Shown here one piece after another: positions 15,685 to 25,685 of a stretch of 64,000 bases of DNA. Numbering within the stretch: the stretch's first letter is position 1; each line of letters opens with the position of its first letter. A program made the translations under genes and the position numbers. This DNA is from Pseudomonas gingeri. GTDB lineage: Bacteria > Pseudomonadota > Gammaproteobacteria > Pseudomonadales > Pseudomonadaceae. The stretch spans positions 124,001-188,000 of the forward strand of contig NZ_JACAQA010000003.1 of the NCBI RefSeq assembly GCF_013385425.1. The letters are read 5' to 3'. The notes beneath the pieces are model-generated. The model was not told the DNA's origin. It saw only the letters and a program-made list of their open reading frames with translations, and searched no databases.

Positions 15685-18600
15685 GGCTAAAAGCACGCGG
15701 CTGCTCAATCCCTGGGCGCTGCTGCTGGTGGCGATCGCCGTCGGCGTGCTGCTGTGGGCGACCTTTCATAATGAAGAAGCCTTTCGTCCCAAGGGTGGCG
15801 CGCCGGACGAGGTTTCGGCCAGCTACGCCGAGGTGCTGCTGGCGGCGCACCCGCAGAACAGCGAGCTGCGAACCCAGTTGCTCGACCTGCTGATCCAGCT
15901 GGGTGAATACCCACGCGCCGAAAAGCATCTGGCTGAATGGCCGCAAGCCGATTCGACCCTGCAAACCTATTATCGGCTGCAACTCGATGCCCTGGCATTG
16001 AACAACAGCAGCGATAGCCCGGCATTGCAGGCGCTGGCCGAACGTTTCAAGGCCTTCGACTACAAGTCGTTGCCAACGCCCCAACTCGAACACCTGGCGC
16101 CGTTGGCCCTGAGCGCCCAGGCACCGGGCCTGGCCGCGGATAGCTATGCCGAACTGGCGCGCCGCGATCCGCGACAGCATGACCAACGGCTGACCGAAGC
16201 GGCGAAATGGTACCTGGCCAGTGAACAGCCCGGACGGGCGGCGGATCTCTATATCGAGCTGCTTGCAAGTAGCCAGAAACCCGAAGAGCGGCGCCAGTTC
16301 CTCCAGGCCGCCTTCGAGGGCCTGGTAGCCGCTGATCGAGGCGATCAGGCGGCCGAGCTGCTGGCCAGGGAGTTGCTCGCGCAACCGGATGGCCAATTCG
16401 ATCCGGCGCTGCTTGACCTGGGCGTCGATGTGGCGGTGGCGCATAACCGTACCGACCTGGCTGAGCAGTTTTTTAGCGAATGGCGCAAATTGCAGCCCGA
16501 CAGCCCGCAAGTGCTGGCCAAGGAGTTCAAGCAGCGCCTGGCCTTCGGCGATCTGCCGGGGGCGCACGCGGCGGGCTTGCAACTGCTCGAACAGCGCCCG
16601 GACGATCCGGCGTTGCTGGAGCAGATGGCCCATATCGCCGAATGGCAGGACGACTCGGTAGCCGCGCTGGGCTACTGGATCGCCCTGAGCAAACTGCGCG
16701 ACAACCCTGCTGAATTCGAGCACACCTGGCGCCTGGCGATGCAGACCTACGACTTCGATCGGGGTATTCCGGTGCTGGCGGGGATCATGGACACGCGAGC
16801 GTTGACCAATGTCGAGCTGGATGCCCTGGTGTACGCCGAAGAGTCACGTGGCACTCCCGAGCAGGCTGAAGCCTGGTTGCGTCGTTATGTCGCCAAGTAT
16901 CCGAAACATCGCCTGGCCTGGGTCCGGCTGTTGCAGAACCTGGAAAACACCGAGCAATACACGGCGCGCCTGGACGTCTGGCAGAGCTTCGCCAAAGGTT
17001 TCCCGCTGAGCAGTACCGAGCGCGTGGACTGGGCCAACAACCACCTCAAGCTGTTTGACAGCCCGTCGGCCTGGAAGGTGATCACGGCGGTCGATGGCAA
17101 CAAGATCAATGATCTCGACTATTGGCAATCCCGCGCGGCGCTGGCCTGGGACCTGGAGCTGGACGACGAGCTGCGGCTCGCGCTGGAGAAAATGCTCGCC
17201 ATCAAGGGCTCGCTCAATACCGGCGACGAGAGTGAGCTGATTGCTCTCTATCGAACCCGGGATCCACGCAAGGCCTTGCAGTTGACCGTCGACAGCTGGA
17301 AGCAGGGCCACGCCCCGCAACGGCTGGTGGCCGCCTTGCAACTGGCCCAGGAACTTCAGGACTGGCCGCTGGTGATCGATCTGCTCAAGGATGCCGAGCA
17401 GTACCCGGAGGCTTCCGAGCGGTCCCAGGTGCTGGCGGCCCGTGGTGCGTTGGCCGTGCAGCAAGGGCAGAGCGAGGAGGCCTTGCGCCTGTATCGCCTG
17501 GGGTTGAGCCGTTTCCCGGATGATAATACCTTCCGTGAGCGCCTGCTGTGGCTGTACGTCGACCTGGGCCGTAGCAGCGAAATCAAGCCGTTGCTGCAGC
17601 AATGGCGTGCCCTGGCCCGTAGCGACAGCAGCTTGTGGCTGCCGTTTGCCGCCGCCAGCCAGTTGGTCGGGCGCAACACCGAGGCCCTGGCCTGGTATCG
17701 CCTCTACCTGCAAGCCAACGCCGGGGACTGGATGGTCCAGGCGGCCTATGCCGATGCGCTGGAAGGCGCCGGTTACGCCGAGTCGGCCCAGCGCTTGCGG
17801 CTCAAGCTCGACCGCGAGGTGACGCCGGAGCAGATTCGCGCCACCCCGCAGGGCTACAGCACCTGGTTACGCCTGCTGGCCAGCAGCTATTCGTCGCGCA
17901 AGGCGCTGAACCAGGCAATGCAATGGCGGGATGGCTCCAAACCGATGCTGCAACTGTGGTTCGACCAGTTGTTGGCACGCCTGGATAACCTCAATCAGTC
18001 GGCGCAGAAAGACGACTGGTTGGCCTGGGCCCGTAGCCGTGGCCTGAAGATCAATGGCTACGAGCAGATCCAGGAAGCCCTGCGCGGCAGCAATCGGGCC
18101 GCATTGGAACACCTGGTGAGCAGCGGCGAGCTGGATCCGGCGCAGCAGGTCGAGGCGCTCAATAGCCTGGGACGCGGCGCTGAAGCCCTGGCCGTGGACC
18201 TGTCGGCACTGGGTGACGATCAGCCGCCGGCGATCCGTGAGCAATTGCGCCGCCAGGCCATTGAAATGACCGAGCGCACCCCGCAGGGCGTGCTGCTCGC
18301 CTGGGAGCATCAGGACTACGGTGGACTGGTATTCAACGGTCCACGGCTGACCAGCGCGCGTTATCTGAACGACAACTGGTACGCCAAGCTGGTGCTGGAG
18401 CAGGGTCGATACAGTGGCGAGACCCTGGAGCCGTCGCGTTTGGGCAGCGAGACCAATACCGAGCTGACCTTGCAGCGGCAACTGGAGAGTGGCAATTACA
18501 AGCTGATCTTCGACAGCAGCCTGCGCCAGGACGATGACCGCAATGGGCTCGGTGTCAGCCGGACCTGGCAGGTGGACAGCGGCAACGAGCTGGATGCCGG

Positions 18601-19252
18601 TGCCGACTGGCACCGCAAGAACGAGGACAGCGGGTTGATGCGCGCGTTCGGCCGCCAGGATGATCTCTGGGCCGGCGGACGGCATCGCTACTCGGCTCGT
18701 GACCAGTTGTCCTGGAACCTGGCCCAGCGCTGGTTCGCGACCCGCGGCGGCGATGATCTGGGCAAGGGCCAGGCACTGAAGATCGAGTTTGACCACACCT
18801 TGCAGTTCGAAGGGCCGAACTGGGAGCTGCGCAGCGGTATCGACTACCAGCAGAACAGCTTGAACAACCGCTCACTGGCCAATCTGGCCAATACCCTGGG
18901 CGGGGGCATCGACCTGGCCGGGCTCGAACTGGACGATCCGAGTCAGATCACCAGCCAGACCTTGCTGCAGAAACAGTACGGCCAGTGGTTCTTCGGCAGT
19001 TCCTGGCGGCGCGGTTTCCCCGGCGCACTGAACCGCACGCGCGGGCAGTACACCTGGCTGGTGGATCTCAGCACGGGCTGGCAGTGGACCGATAACACCA
19101 TCAACTACGCCGTCAGTACCGGTGTCGGTACCGAGGTATTGGGCAATGACGAATTGGCAGTGACCTTCGGCTACCAGTCGGCGCCGCAAGGCGGCACAGG
19201 CAAGTCTGGCGGTACTGCGGGCGTCAGTTACAGCGTGCGTTTTGGACGCTGA
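15662..19252 (+). CDS. pelB: PelB: TPR scaffold with outer-membrane beta-barrel porin for Pel export
   Basis: 1196 residues, the family length. One N-terminal membrane helix (about residues 12-36, NPWALLLVAIAVGVLLWATF) anchors it in the inner membrane. Roughly 800 residues of TPR helices follow (for example ELRTQLLDLLIQLGEYPRAE, EEALRLYRLGLSRFPDDNTF, NTEALAWYRLYLQANAGDWM). The last ~300 residues are a beta-barrel (YNDNWYAKLVLEQGRYSGE-type strands from ~905, ending ..GTAGVSYSVRFGR). The TPR region binds PelA and the barrel exports the polymer. Start overlaps pelA, a translational-coupling arrangement. Confidence 0.96.
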   Translation: MPNSSATKAKSTRLLNPWALLLVAIAVGVLLWATFHNEEAFRPKGGAPDEVSASYAEVLLAAHPQNSELRTQLLDLLIQLGEYPRAEKHLAEWPQADSTLQTYYRLQLDALALNNSSDSPALQALAERFKAFDYKSLPTPQLEHLAPLALSAQAPGLAADSYAELARRDPRQHDQRLTEAAKWYLASEQPGRAADLYIELLASSQKPEERRQFLQAAFEGLVAADRGDQAAELLARELLAQPDGQFDPALLDLGVDVAVAHNRTDLAEQFFSEWRKLQPDSPQVLAKEFKQRLAFGDLPGAHAAGLQLLEQRPDDPALLEQMAHIAEWQDDSVAALGYWIALSKLRDNPAEFEHTWRLAMQTYDFDRGIPVLAGIMDTRALTNVELDALVYAEESRGTPEQAEAWLRRYVAKYPKHRLAWVRLLQNLENTEQYTARLDVWQSFAKGFPLSSTERVDWANNHLKLFDSPSAWKVITAVDGNKINDLDYWQSRAALAWDLELDDELRLALEKMLAIKGSLNTGDESELIALYRTRDPRKALQLTVDSWKQGHAPQRLVAALQLAQELQDWPLVIDLLKDAEQYPEASERSQVLAARGALAVQQGQSEEALRLYRLGLSRFPDDNTFRERLLWLYVDLGRSSEIKPLLQQWRALARSDSSLWLPFAAASQLVGRNTEALAWYRLYLQANAGDWMVQAAYADALEGAGYAESAQRLRLKLDREVTPEQIRATPQGYSTWLRLLASSYSSRKALNQAMQWRDGSKPMLQLWFDQLLARLDNLNQSAQKDDWLAWARSRGLKINGYEQIQEALRGSNRAALEHLVSSGELDPAQQVEALNSLGRGAEALAVDLSALGDDQPPAIREQLRRQAIEMTERTPQGVLLAWEHQDYGGLVFNGPRLTSARYLNDNWYAKLVLEQGRYSGETLEPSRLGSETNTELTLQRQLESGNYKLIFDSSLRQDDDRNGLGVSRTWQVDSGNELDAGADWHRKNEDSGLMRAFGRQDDLWAGGRHRYSARDQLSWNLAQRWFATRGGDDLGKGQALKIEFDHTLQFEGPNWELRSGIDYQQNSLNNRSLANLANTLGGGIDLAGLELDDPSQITSQTLLQKQYGQWFFGSSWRRGFPGALNRTRGQYTWLVDLSTGWQWTDNTINYAVSTGVGTEVLGNDELAVTFGYQSAPQGGTGKSGGTAGVSYSVRFGR

Positions 19253-19280
19253 TCATGGAATTCAAAGAGGAGTTAACCTT

Positions 19281-19802
19281 ATGCAAACGATTCGTTGCGT
19301 GAGTCTGGCGATGGTCGCCGTGTTGATGGCCGGTTGCAGCAGCTTTACCGGCCAAAACAGTCCGGAACTGTCGAGCAAGGCCCGTTGGGGGGTGTTGCCG
19401 CTGGTCAACTATTCCCAGACGCCACAAGCCGGTGAGCGCGGCGAGCAGATCCTGCTCAGCGTGTTGAGCAGCCGTGGCCTGCAACCGCAGGTCTATGCCG
19501 GCGCGCCAGGGCAGGGCGAACAGGCCCTGCTCGACGATAACGAGCGCCTCGCCGGGGCAATGGACTGGGCCCGTGAGCAGAAGCTCGACTATGTGGTGTC
19601 CGGCAGCGTCGAAGAGTGGCAGTACAAGAACGGCCTGGATGGCGAACCGGCGGTGGGTATCAGCCTGCGGGTGGTCGAAGCCGGCACCGGCAAGGTCCTC
19701 TGGAGCAATAGCGGTGCCCGCGCCGGCTGGTCCCGCGAAAGCCTGGCCGGCGCGGCCCAGAAGGTCCTCGACAAGCTTGTCGGCGGCCTGCGGATCGAGT
19801 GA
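19281..19802 (+). CDS. pelC: PelC: outer-membrane lipoprotein of the Pel secretion funnel
   Basis: 173 residues from the ATG at 19281, preceded by AGAGGAG. The lipobox LMAGC places the acylated Cys near residue 19. The mature domain (KARWGVLPLVNYSQTPQAGE, LDYVVSGSVEEWQYKNGLDG, VVEAGTGKVLWSNSGAR) matches PelC, which forms a 12-subunit electronegative ring beneath the PelB barrel and guides the cationic polymer. The gap to pelB is 28 bp, and the stop nearly abuts pelD. Confidence 0.95.
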   Translation: MQTIRCVSLAMVAVLMAGCSSFTGQNSPELSSKARWGVLPLVNYSQTPQAGERGEQILLSVLSSRGLQPQVYAGAPGQGEQALLDDNERLAGAMDWAREQKLDYVVSGSVEEWQYKNGLDGEPAVGISLRVVEAGTGKVLWSNSGARAGWSRESLAGAAQKVLDKLVGGLRIE

Positions 19803-19807
19803 CTGCG

Positions 19808-21178
19808 ATGAACTCTCCACACATGGACTACGCGCTGGCTCCGCGCGCCAGCGGTCCGGCGTCTTGGCTGGAAACCTTCCTGGTGACCGCGCTGGTCATC
19901 GGCTTCGGTCTCTGGCTGACCCCTGAAGACCCGTTGCAGGTACGCGGCGGGTTTCCCTGGTCGCTTTTGGCGCCGCTGTTGCTGGGGGTCCGTTACGGCT
20001 TTGTCCGTGGCCTGATCAGTGCCAGCCTGCTGGTGGCGACGTTCTTCGTCCTGCGCCAGTCGGGACTGCAAGGTTACGCGCAGATCGCGCCGTCCTACAT
20101 TGTCGGCGTGCTGGTCTGTGGGATGCTGGTAGGTGAAGTGCGGGATCTGTGGGAACGGCGCCTGTTGCGCTTGCAGATGGCCAACGAGTATCGCCAGTAC
20201 CGGCTCGACGATTTCACCCGGGCGCACCAGATACTGCGGGTCTCCCACGATCGCCTGGAGCAGCGCCTGGCGGGCAGCGACCAGAGCCTGCGCAGCTCGT
20301 TGCTGGGCCTGCGTGAGCGCCTGCGTGCCGCGCCCAATGGCGAAGATTCGCTGTCGTTGCTGGCCGAACCGGTGCTGACCTTGCTCGGCCAGTACGGTTC
20401 GTTGCGGGTGGCCGGGCTGTACCGTCTGGACTCGCCGCGCGACTCCGCACCGAGCTTGACCCTGTTGGCCTCCACCGGGGTCATGGGGCCTCTGGACAAC
20501 CAGGACCTGCTGGTCAAGTTGTGCCTGGAGCGCGAAGAACTGGTGAGCGTGCGCGAAGAGCTGATCGACGCTGGCGGCCAAGCCTCGGTGTCGTCGTTGC
20601 AGGCGTGCATTCCGCTGCTGGATACCGAGGGCCGGATGCTGGCAATCCTCGCGGTCCGGCAGATGCCGTTCTTTGCCTTCCAGGAACGGACCCTCAGTCT
20701 GCTGGCCTTGCTGGCCGGGCATATTGCCGATCTGCTGCACCACGACCCGCAGGTGCTGCAACTGGAGGATGCCGACGCCCAGCACTTCACCCGCCAGCTC
20801 AAGCGTTCGTTGGTGGATGTCGAGCGGCACGGTTTGTCCGGCTGCCTCTATGCCTTCGAGCTGACCCGGAGCAACGATGAGCTGGCCCGGCTGTTCGAAC
20901 GCAGCCAGCGTGGACTGGACCTGCACCTGACCCTGGCCAACAACCGCGGGCATGCGTTGTTACTGGTACTGCTGCCGCTGACCAGCGCCGAGGGCGCCCA
21001 AGGTTATCTGATGCGTCTGGGCAAGCTGATCCACGAACACTTCGGCATGAGCGTGGAGCTGTCCGGCCTTGGGGTCAATGTCTTGCCTTACGATCTGGAG
21101 TCGGCCCGGCAACGGGACGGGCTGCGTAACTTCCTGCATAACGAGTGTGGCCTGAATGTTCAGCAAGTGGCTGTTTAG
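19808..21178 (+). CDS. pelD: PelD: inner-membrane c-di-GMP receptor of the Pel synthase
   Basis: 456 residues from the ATG at 19808; a GTG at 19799 is in frame but less likely. Four N-terminal membrane helices (residues ~15-110) and a short coiled region precede a GAF domain (~165-310) and a degenerate GGDEF domain (~315-455). The c-di-GMP inhibitory-site motif is RGLD, Arg368 to Asp371, equivalent by position to P. aeruginosa Arg367/Asp370. The active-site GGDEF signature is lost, so it should bind c-di-GMP without making it. Binding activates Pel polymerisation by PelF. The 3' end overlaps pelE by 23 bp. Confidence 0.95.
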   Translation: MNSPHMDYALAPRASGPASWLETFLVTALVIGFGLWLTPEDPLQVRGGFPWSLLAPLLLGVRYGFVRGLISASLLVATFFVLRQSGLQGYAQIAPSYIVGVLVCGMLVGEVRDLWERRLLRLQMANEYRQYRLDDFTRAHQILRVSHDRLEQRLAGSDQSLRSSLLGLRERLRAAPNGEDSLSLLAEPVLTLLGQYGSLRVAGLYRLDSPRDSAPSLTLLASTGVMGPLDNQDLLVKLCLEREELVSVREELIDAGGQASVSSLQACIPLLDTEGRMLAILAVRQMPFFAFQERTLSLLALLAGHIADLLHHDPQVLQLEDADAQHFTRQLKRSLVDVERHGLSGCLYAFELTRSNDELARLFERSQRGLDLHLTLANNRGHALLLVLLPLTSAEGAQGYLMRLGKLIHEHFGMSVELSGLGVNVLPYDLESARQRDGLRNFLHNECGLNVQQVAV

Positions 21179-22145
21179 CGGGGCGCTGTTTTTCGAAGCC
21201 GGGAGCTGGGCCAGTCTGACGACCCGCCTGCCCGACCTGCAGATCGCGCTCCTGTACACCATGACCCATGGCATCGCCTGCGGCCTGTTGACCGCGGCGG
21301 TGTGGCTGTTGCTGCCGGCGCGTTACCGCGCGCCGTTGCCATGGAGCCCGTTGTTTATCTTCAGCCTGGCGTTTTTTGTGCCGCTGATCGGTGCCGTGGG
21401 AGTGGTCGCGGCGATCTTTCCGGCCCTGTACCTGCCACGCAAGCGCGAGATGCAGATGTGGCAGGCAGTGGGCATTCCCGACCTGCCGTTTCGGGCGCAG
21501 ATCCAGCTGCATTCACCAACCTTCGGCGACAGTGGCCTGCAGGATGTGTTGCGCCATGCGTCGGACCCGGACCAGCGCCTGGCGGCACTGCTCGCCACTC
21601 GACGGATGCCGGGCAAGGAAGCGGTGCCGATTCTCAAGCTGGCCCTGGGCGATCCGAGCGACGATGTCCGTCTGCTGGCGTATTCGATGCTCGACAAGCA
21701 GGAAAGCGATATCAACCTGCGTATCCAGTCTTCCCTCGCGCAGTTGCCCGGCGCGCCCGCACAGAAGGCCGGGGCCCTGCACGCCACGCTGGCTCGCTGG
21801 TACTGGGAGCTGGCCTACCTGGGCCTGGCCCAGGGCAGCGTCCAGCAGCACGTCCTCGGCCAAGCCGGCGAGCATGCCGAGCTGGCGCTGAAAGCGGGTG
21901 AGGGCGGTGAGTTGCTGCTGCTGGCCGGGCGTATTGCCCTGGAACGCGGCGATATCGGCAAGGCGCGCCTGCATATGCACCAGGCCGAGCAGGCGGGCAT
22001 GGACCCGGCCAAAGTCCTGCCGTTCAGTGCTGAAATTGCCTTTGAAACGGGACGCTATAGCGAGATTCCCGGGCTGTTGAAAAGCCTGCCGCCGGAGCTG
22101 CAACAACGCCCGCCCTTTGCCGGGCTGGTAAGGACCTGGACATGA
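21156..22145 (+). CDS. pelE: PelE: inner-membrane TPR protein of the Pel synthase complex
   Basis: 329 residues. Two N-terminal membrane helices (residues ~28-50 and ~62-95: IALLYTMTHGIACGLLTAAVWLL; LFIFSLAFFVPLIGAVGVVA) are followed by a cytoplasmic helical repeat region (DPDQRLAALLATRRMPGKEA, GELLLLAGRIALERGDIGKA). This is the PelE architecture; PelE joins PelD, PelF and PelG in the synthase. It overlaps pelD at its start and pelF by 4 bp at its end. Confidence 0.93.
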   Translation: MFSKWLFSGALFFEAGSWASLTTRLPDLQIALLYTMTHGIACGLLTAAVWLLLPARYRAPLPWSPLFIFSLAFFVPLIGAVGVVAAIFPALYLPRKREMQMWQAVGIPDLPFRAQIQLHSPTFGDSGLQDVLRHASDPDQRLAALLATRRMPGKEAVPILKLALGDPSDDVRLLAYSMLDKQESDINLRIQSSLAQLPGAPAQKAGALHATLARWYWELAYLGLAQGSVQQHVLGQAGEHAELALKAGEGGELLLLAGRIALERGDIGKARLHMHQAEQAGMDPAKVLPFSAEIAFETGRYSEIPGLLKSLPPELQQRPPFAGLVRTWT

Positions 22146-23659
22146 AAAAGCCCGCCAATCCAACGCCAATCGCCGATGTCTGCCTGCTGCTCGAAGGTAC
22201 CTGGCCCTATGTACGCGGCGGTGTATCCGGCTGGATTCACCAACTGATCCTCGGGTTGCCGCAACTGACCTTTTCGGTGCTGTTCATCGGTGGCCAGCGT
22301 GAAGCCTATGGTCAGCGGCGCTATGAGATCCCGGCGAACGTGGTGCATATCGAAGAGGTGTACCTGGAGGAAGCCTGGCGTAATCCGAAGCGCAAGCGGG
22401 TCGCGCACAGCGCGTCCCTCGAAGAACTGAGCAATCTCTACCGCTATCTGCACAACCCCGAGAAGCCGCCCGCCGAGCTGGGCTTTGGCGTGCTCGATGC
22501 CCTGGCCCAGGGGCGGATTACCCTGGACGATGTGCTCTATAGCCGCCCCAGCTGGGAGGCCCTGACCGAAGGTTATGAGCAGCATTGCGCCGATCCGTCC
22601 TTCGTCAATTATTTCTGGACCCTGCGCACCATGCAGTCGCCACTGCTGATGCTGGCCGATGCCGCCCGACGGATGCCGCGAGCACGGGTCCTGCACTCGA
22701 TTTCCACCGGTTATGCGGGGCTTGTGGGCTGCATCCTCAAGCAGTTGTGGGGTTGCCAGTTGCTGTTGAGCGAGCATGGGATCTACACCAAGGAGCGCAA
22801 GATCGACCTGGCCCAGGCCAGTTGGATCGCCGAAAGCAACAACCAGGCGCTCAACGACAGCATGGTTACCGGCACCGGTTATATCCGCATGCTCTGGGTG
22901 CGCTTCTTCGAACGCATCGGCCATCTGGTGTACGAGAGCGCCGACCAGATCATTGCCTTGTACGATGGCAACCGCCAGCGGCAGATCAAGGACGGCGCGC
23001 CGCCGGCGCGTACCCAGGTGATCCCCAACGGCATCAACCTGGAGCTCTGGACCCAGGCCCTCAACGCTCGTGCCGCAGGGATCGCGCCGGTGGTCGGGCT
23101 GATCGGTCGGGTCGTGCCGATCAAGGATGTGAAGACCTTCCTGCGCGCCATGCGCGGGGTGGTCAGCGTGATGCCGCAGGTCGAGGGCTGGATTGTCGGG
23201 CCGGAAGAGGAAGACCCCGAATACGTCGCCGAGTGTCGCAGCCTGGTGGCCAGTCTGGGCCTGGAAAAACAGGTGCTGTTCCTCGGCTTCCAGAAAATCC
23301 AGGAGATCCTGCCGCAACTGGGCCTGATGGTCCTGACCTCGATCAGCGAGGCGCAGCCCCTGGTGATTCTCGAAGCCTGGGCCGCCGGCACGCCGGTGGT
23401 GAGCAGCGACGTCGGCTCCTGCCGCGAACTGATCGAGGGCGGCACCGCGGCCGACCGTGATCTCGGGCTGGCCGGGGAGGTGGTGGCAATCGCTGATCCA
23501 CAGGCCACGTCCCTGGCGATCACCGATCTGCTGCGCAGCCCCGAGCGCTGGAAGTCGGCCCAGGCCGCGGGTTTGCTGCGGGTTCACCGTTACTACAGCG
23601 AGACCTTGATGATCGACCGTTATCGCACGCTTTATCACGCTGCCATGGGGACTGTGTAA
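22142..23659 (+). CDS. pelF: PelF: GT4-family glycosyltransferase (Pel polymerase)
   Basis: 505 residues. The N-terminal signature CLLLEGTWPYVRGGVSGWIH is characteristic of PelF. The C-terminal GT-B half contains GLIGRVVPIKDVKTFLRAM (nucleotide-sugar binding) and the E-x7-E-type segment LGLMVLTSISEAQPLVILEA. It is cytoplasmic and uses UDP-sugars (UDP-GalNAc/UDP-GlcNAc), matching the upstream epimerase. ATGA overlap with pelE and direct abutment to pelG. Confidence 0.96.
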   Translation: MKKPANPTPIADVCLLLEGTWPYVRGGVSGWIHQLILGLPQLTFSVLFIGGQREAYGQRRYEIPANVVHIEEVYLEEAWRNPKRKRVAHSASLEELSNLYRYLHNPEKPPAELGFGVLDALAQGRITLDDVLYSRPSWEALTEGYEQHCADPSFVNYFWTLRTMQSPLLMLADAARRMPRARVLHSISTGYAGLVGCILKQLWGCQLLLSEHGIYTKERKIDLAQASWIAESNNQALNDSMVTGTGYIRMLWVRFFERIGHLVYESADQIIALYDGNRQRQIKDGAPPARTQVIPNGINLELWTQALNARAAGIAPVVGLIGRVVPIKDVKTFLRAMRGVVSVMPQVEGWIVGPEEEDPEYVAECRSLVASLGLEKQVLFLGFQKIQEILPQLGLMVLTSISEAQPLVILEAWAAGTPVVSSDVGSCRELIEGGTAADRDLGLAGEVVAIADPQATSLAITDLLRSPERWKSAQAAGLLRVHRYYSETLMIDRYRTLYHAAMGTV

Positions 23660-25030
23660 ATGGCCGGCATCGGTTTCGAACTGCGCAAGATTCTCTCGCG
23701 CGACTCCTACACGGCGACGCTGCACGCGTATGTCTACGCCGGCCTGATCAGTTCCGGACCCTGGGTCCTGTCGATTCTCAGCGTGATGCTGGTGGGGGTC
23801 ATCAGCCTTGGGCTGGTGGTCCCGGAGGTGTTGATCCGCCAGTTCCTGATCACGGTGACCTACCTGATGGCCACGTCGCTGATCCTCACCGGCGGGTTGC
23901 AGCTGTTTTTCACCCGTTTCGTCTCTGACCGCCTGTTCGAGCGCAAGTACGAGCAGATCCTGCCGAACCTGGTCGGCGTGCTGCTGCTGGTGACCCTGGG
24001 CTCCGGGCTGCTGGGCATCATCCTGTTGGCCACGCTGTTCGACCAGCCGCTGGTCTACCGGTTGCTGACGCTGGCCAACTTCGTGGTGCTCTGCAACTTG
24101 TGGCTGGTGATCATCTTCCTCTCCGGGATGAAGGCCTATAACCGCATCCTGGTGGTGATGCTGGCGGGTTATGCGCTGATGGTCGGCAGCGCGTTCTTCC
24201 TGCGTTACCTGGGGATGGAAGGCTTGCTGCTGGCGTTGTTGCTCGGCCACAGCACACTGCTGTTCCTGTTTCTCTACGACATCCTGCGTGAGTACCGCGC
24301 CGAGAAACTGGTGGCCTTCGACTTCCTCGATCGGCGCCAGGTATTTGTCAGCCTGCTGCTCACCGGGCTCTGCTACAACCTGGGGATCTGGATCGACAAA
24401 TTGATCTTCTGGTTCAACCCGGACACCTCGAGCCAGGTGATCGGACCGATGCGCGCCTCGATTCTCTATGACTTGCCGATCTTCCTCGCCTACCTGGCGA
24501 TCATTCCCGGGATGGCGGTGTTCCTGGTGCGGATCGAAACCGACTTCGCCGAATGGTACGACCGCCTGTTCCGCGCGGTGCGTGATGGCGAGACCTTGCG
24601 GCATATCGCTTCGTTGAAAGCCGAAATGACCTTCTCGATTCGCCAGGGCCTGCTGGAAATCTGCAAGGTCCAGGGGCTGACGGTGGTCCTGCTGTTCCTG
24701 TTCGGTCCGCGCCTGCTGGAGTGGCTGGGCATGTCCAGCTACTACTTGCCGCTGTTCTACATCGACCTGATCGGGGTGAGCATCCAGGTGGTGTTCATGG
24801 CGATTCTCAACGTGTTTTTCTACCTCGACAAACGGGCGATCGTGTTGGAACTGTGCCTGTTGTTCGTCGTGCTCAACGCCGCCTTGACCTTTCTCAGCCT
24901 CTACCTGGGGCCGAGTTTCTTCGGTTACGGGTTCACCTTTTCGCTGCTGGCGTGCGTGCTGCTGGGGTTGGCGCGCCTGTCGACCGCGCTGGATGACCTG
25001 GAGTACGAAACCTTTATGCTGTCGCGCTAA
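23660..25030 (+). CDS. pelG: PelG: inner-membrane Wzx/MATE-like transporter of the Pel synthase
   Basis: 456 residues with about 12 hydrophobic helices distributed through the protein, starting MAGIGFELRKILSRDSYTAT, a well-conserved PelG N-terminus. It belongs to the polysaccharide-transporter/MOP superfamily and couples PelF polymerisation to translocation across the inner membrane. It starts on the base after the pelF stop. Downstream a CTTGCG/CGCAAG hairpin (25044-25059) has no T-tract, so a strong terminator for the operon was not seen. Confidence 0.95.
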   Translation: MAGIGFELRKILSRDSYTATLHAYVYAGLISSGPWVLSILSVMLVGVISLGLVVPEVLIRQFLITVTYLMATSLILTGGLQLFFTRFVSDRLFERKYEQILPNLVGVLLLVTLGSGLLGIILLATLFDQPLVYRLLTLANFVVLCNLWLVIIFLSGMKAYNRILVVMLAGYALMVGSAFFLRYLGMEGLLLALLLGHSTLLFLFLYDILREYRAEKLVAFDFLDRRQVFVSLLLTGLCYNLGIWIDKLIFWFNPDTSSQVIGPMRASILYDLPIFLAYLAIIPGMAVFLVRIETDFAEWYDRLFRAVRDGETLRHIASLKAEMTFSIRQGLLEICKVQGLTVVLLFLFGPRLLEWLGMSSYYLPLFYIDLIGVSIQVVFMAILNVFFYLDKRAIVLELCLLFVVLNAALTFLSLYLGPSFFGYGFTFSLLACVLLGLARLSTALDDLEYETFMLSR

Positions 25031-25128
25031 GGGGTAAAACGGTCTTGCGGTAGCGCAAGAGCGGATGCCGGAGCAGGCTTTGCCAGCTTGCCGCGAATCA
25101 CTCTACACTGGCCGGCCTTGTTATTTTT

Positions 25129-25662
25129 ATGGATAAAAAAACGATGCCAGCCGACACCCCCTCCATCGTCATCGAGCGTTTTCGCGAAGCCCATATCGAC
25201 GGCATAACGGCTCTCTATAACGAACCCGCCGTTTGCCGCCAGGTACTGCAAATGCCGTTTCAGTCTGCCGAAGTCTGGCGTCAGCGGCTGCTCCAGCGCC
25301 AGGACAATGAACGCTTGCTGTCGTTGGTGGCGCTGCATCAGGGTGTGGTGATCGGCAGTTGCTCCCTGGAACAATACGCTCGTGTGCGCCGCAGCCACGC
25401 CGGCACCATCGGCATGGGCGTGGCAAGCGCCTGGCAGGGCAAGGGCGTCGGTTCGAAACTGCTGGCTGCCGTGCTGGATGTGGCCGATAACTGGATGAAC
25501 CTGCATCGGGTCGAGTTGACGGTGTATGCCGATAACGTCGCCGCCCAGGGTCTGTATCGCAAGTTCGGTTTCGAGGAGGAGGGCGTGATGCGTGATTATG
25601 CGATTCGCGACGGTGGTCTGGTGAATACCCTGAACATGGCGCGGTTTCGTCGGCCAGCCTGA
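25129..25662 (+). CDS. GNAT-family N-acetyltransferase, YhhY/AaaT-like
   Basis: 177 residues (an internal ATG at 25144 is an alternative start). The GNAT fold is clear: motif A GMGVASAWQGKGVGSKLLAA carries the acetyl-CoA pyrophosphate-binding R/Q-x-x-G-x-G/A pattern, and motif B is ELTVYADNVAAQGLYRKFGF. Local features such as PAVCRQVLQMPF, RRSHAGTIGMGV and GLVNTLNMARFRRP closely parallel E. coli YhhY, an amino-acid N-acetyltransferase. It stands alone between pel and an unrecognised gene. Substrate is likely an amino acid or small amine, by similarity only. Confidence 0.85.
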   Translation: MDKKTMPADTPSIVIERFREAHIDGITALYNEPAVCRQVLQMPFQSAEVWRQRLLQRQDNERLLSLVALHQGVVIGSCSLEQYARVRRSHAGTIGMGVASAWQGKGVGSKLLAAVLDVADNWMNLHRVELTVYADNVAAQGLYRKFGFEEEGVMRDYAIRDGGLVNTLNMARFRRPA

Positions 25663-25685
25663 ACATCCGCCTTGCGCCGAACCAC

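Noticed and set aside
22055..24604. Minus-strand open frame of 849 codons opposite pelF and pelG
   Set aside because: Antisense of two conserved Pel genes; the translation is low-complexity His/Gln/Asp without any family pattern.
25044..25059. CTTGCG-GTAG-CGCAAG hairpin as a pel operon terminator
   Set aside because: Stem of 6 bp without any T-tract; not enough for an intrinsic terminator.
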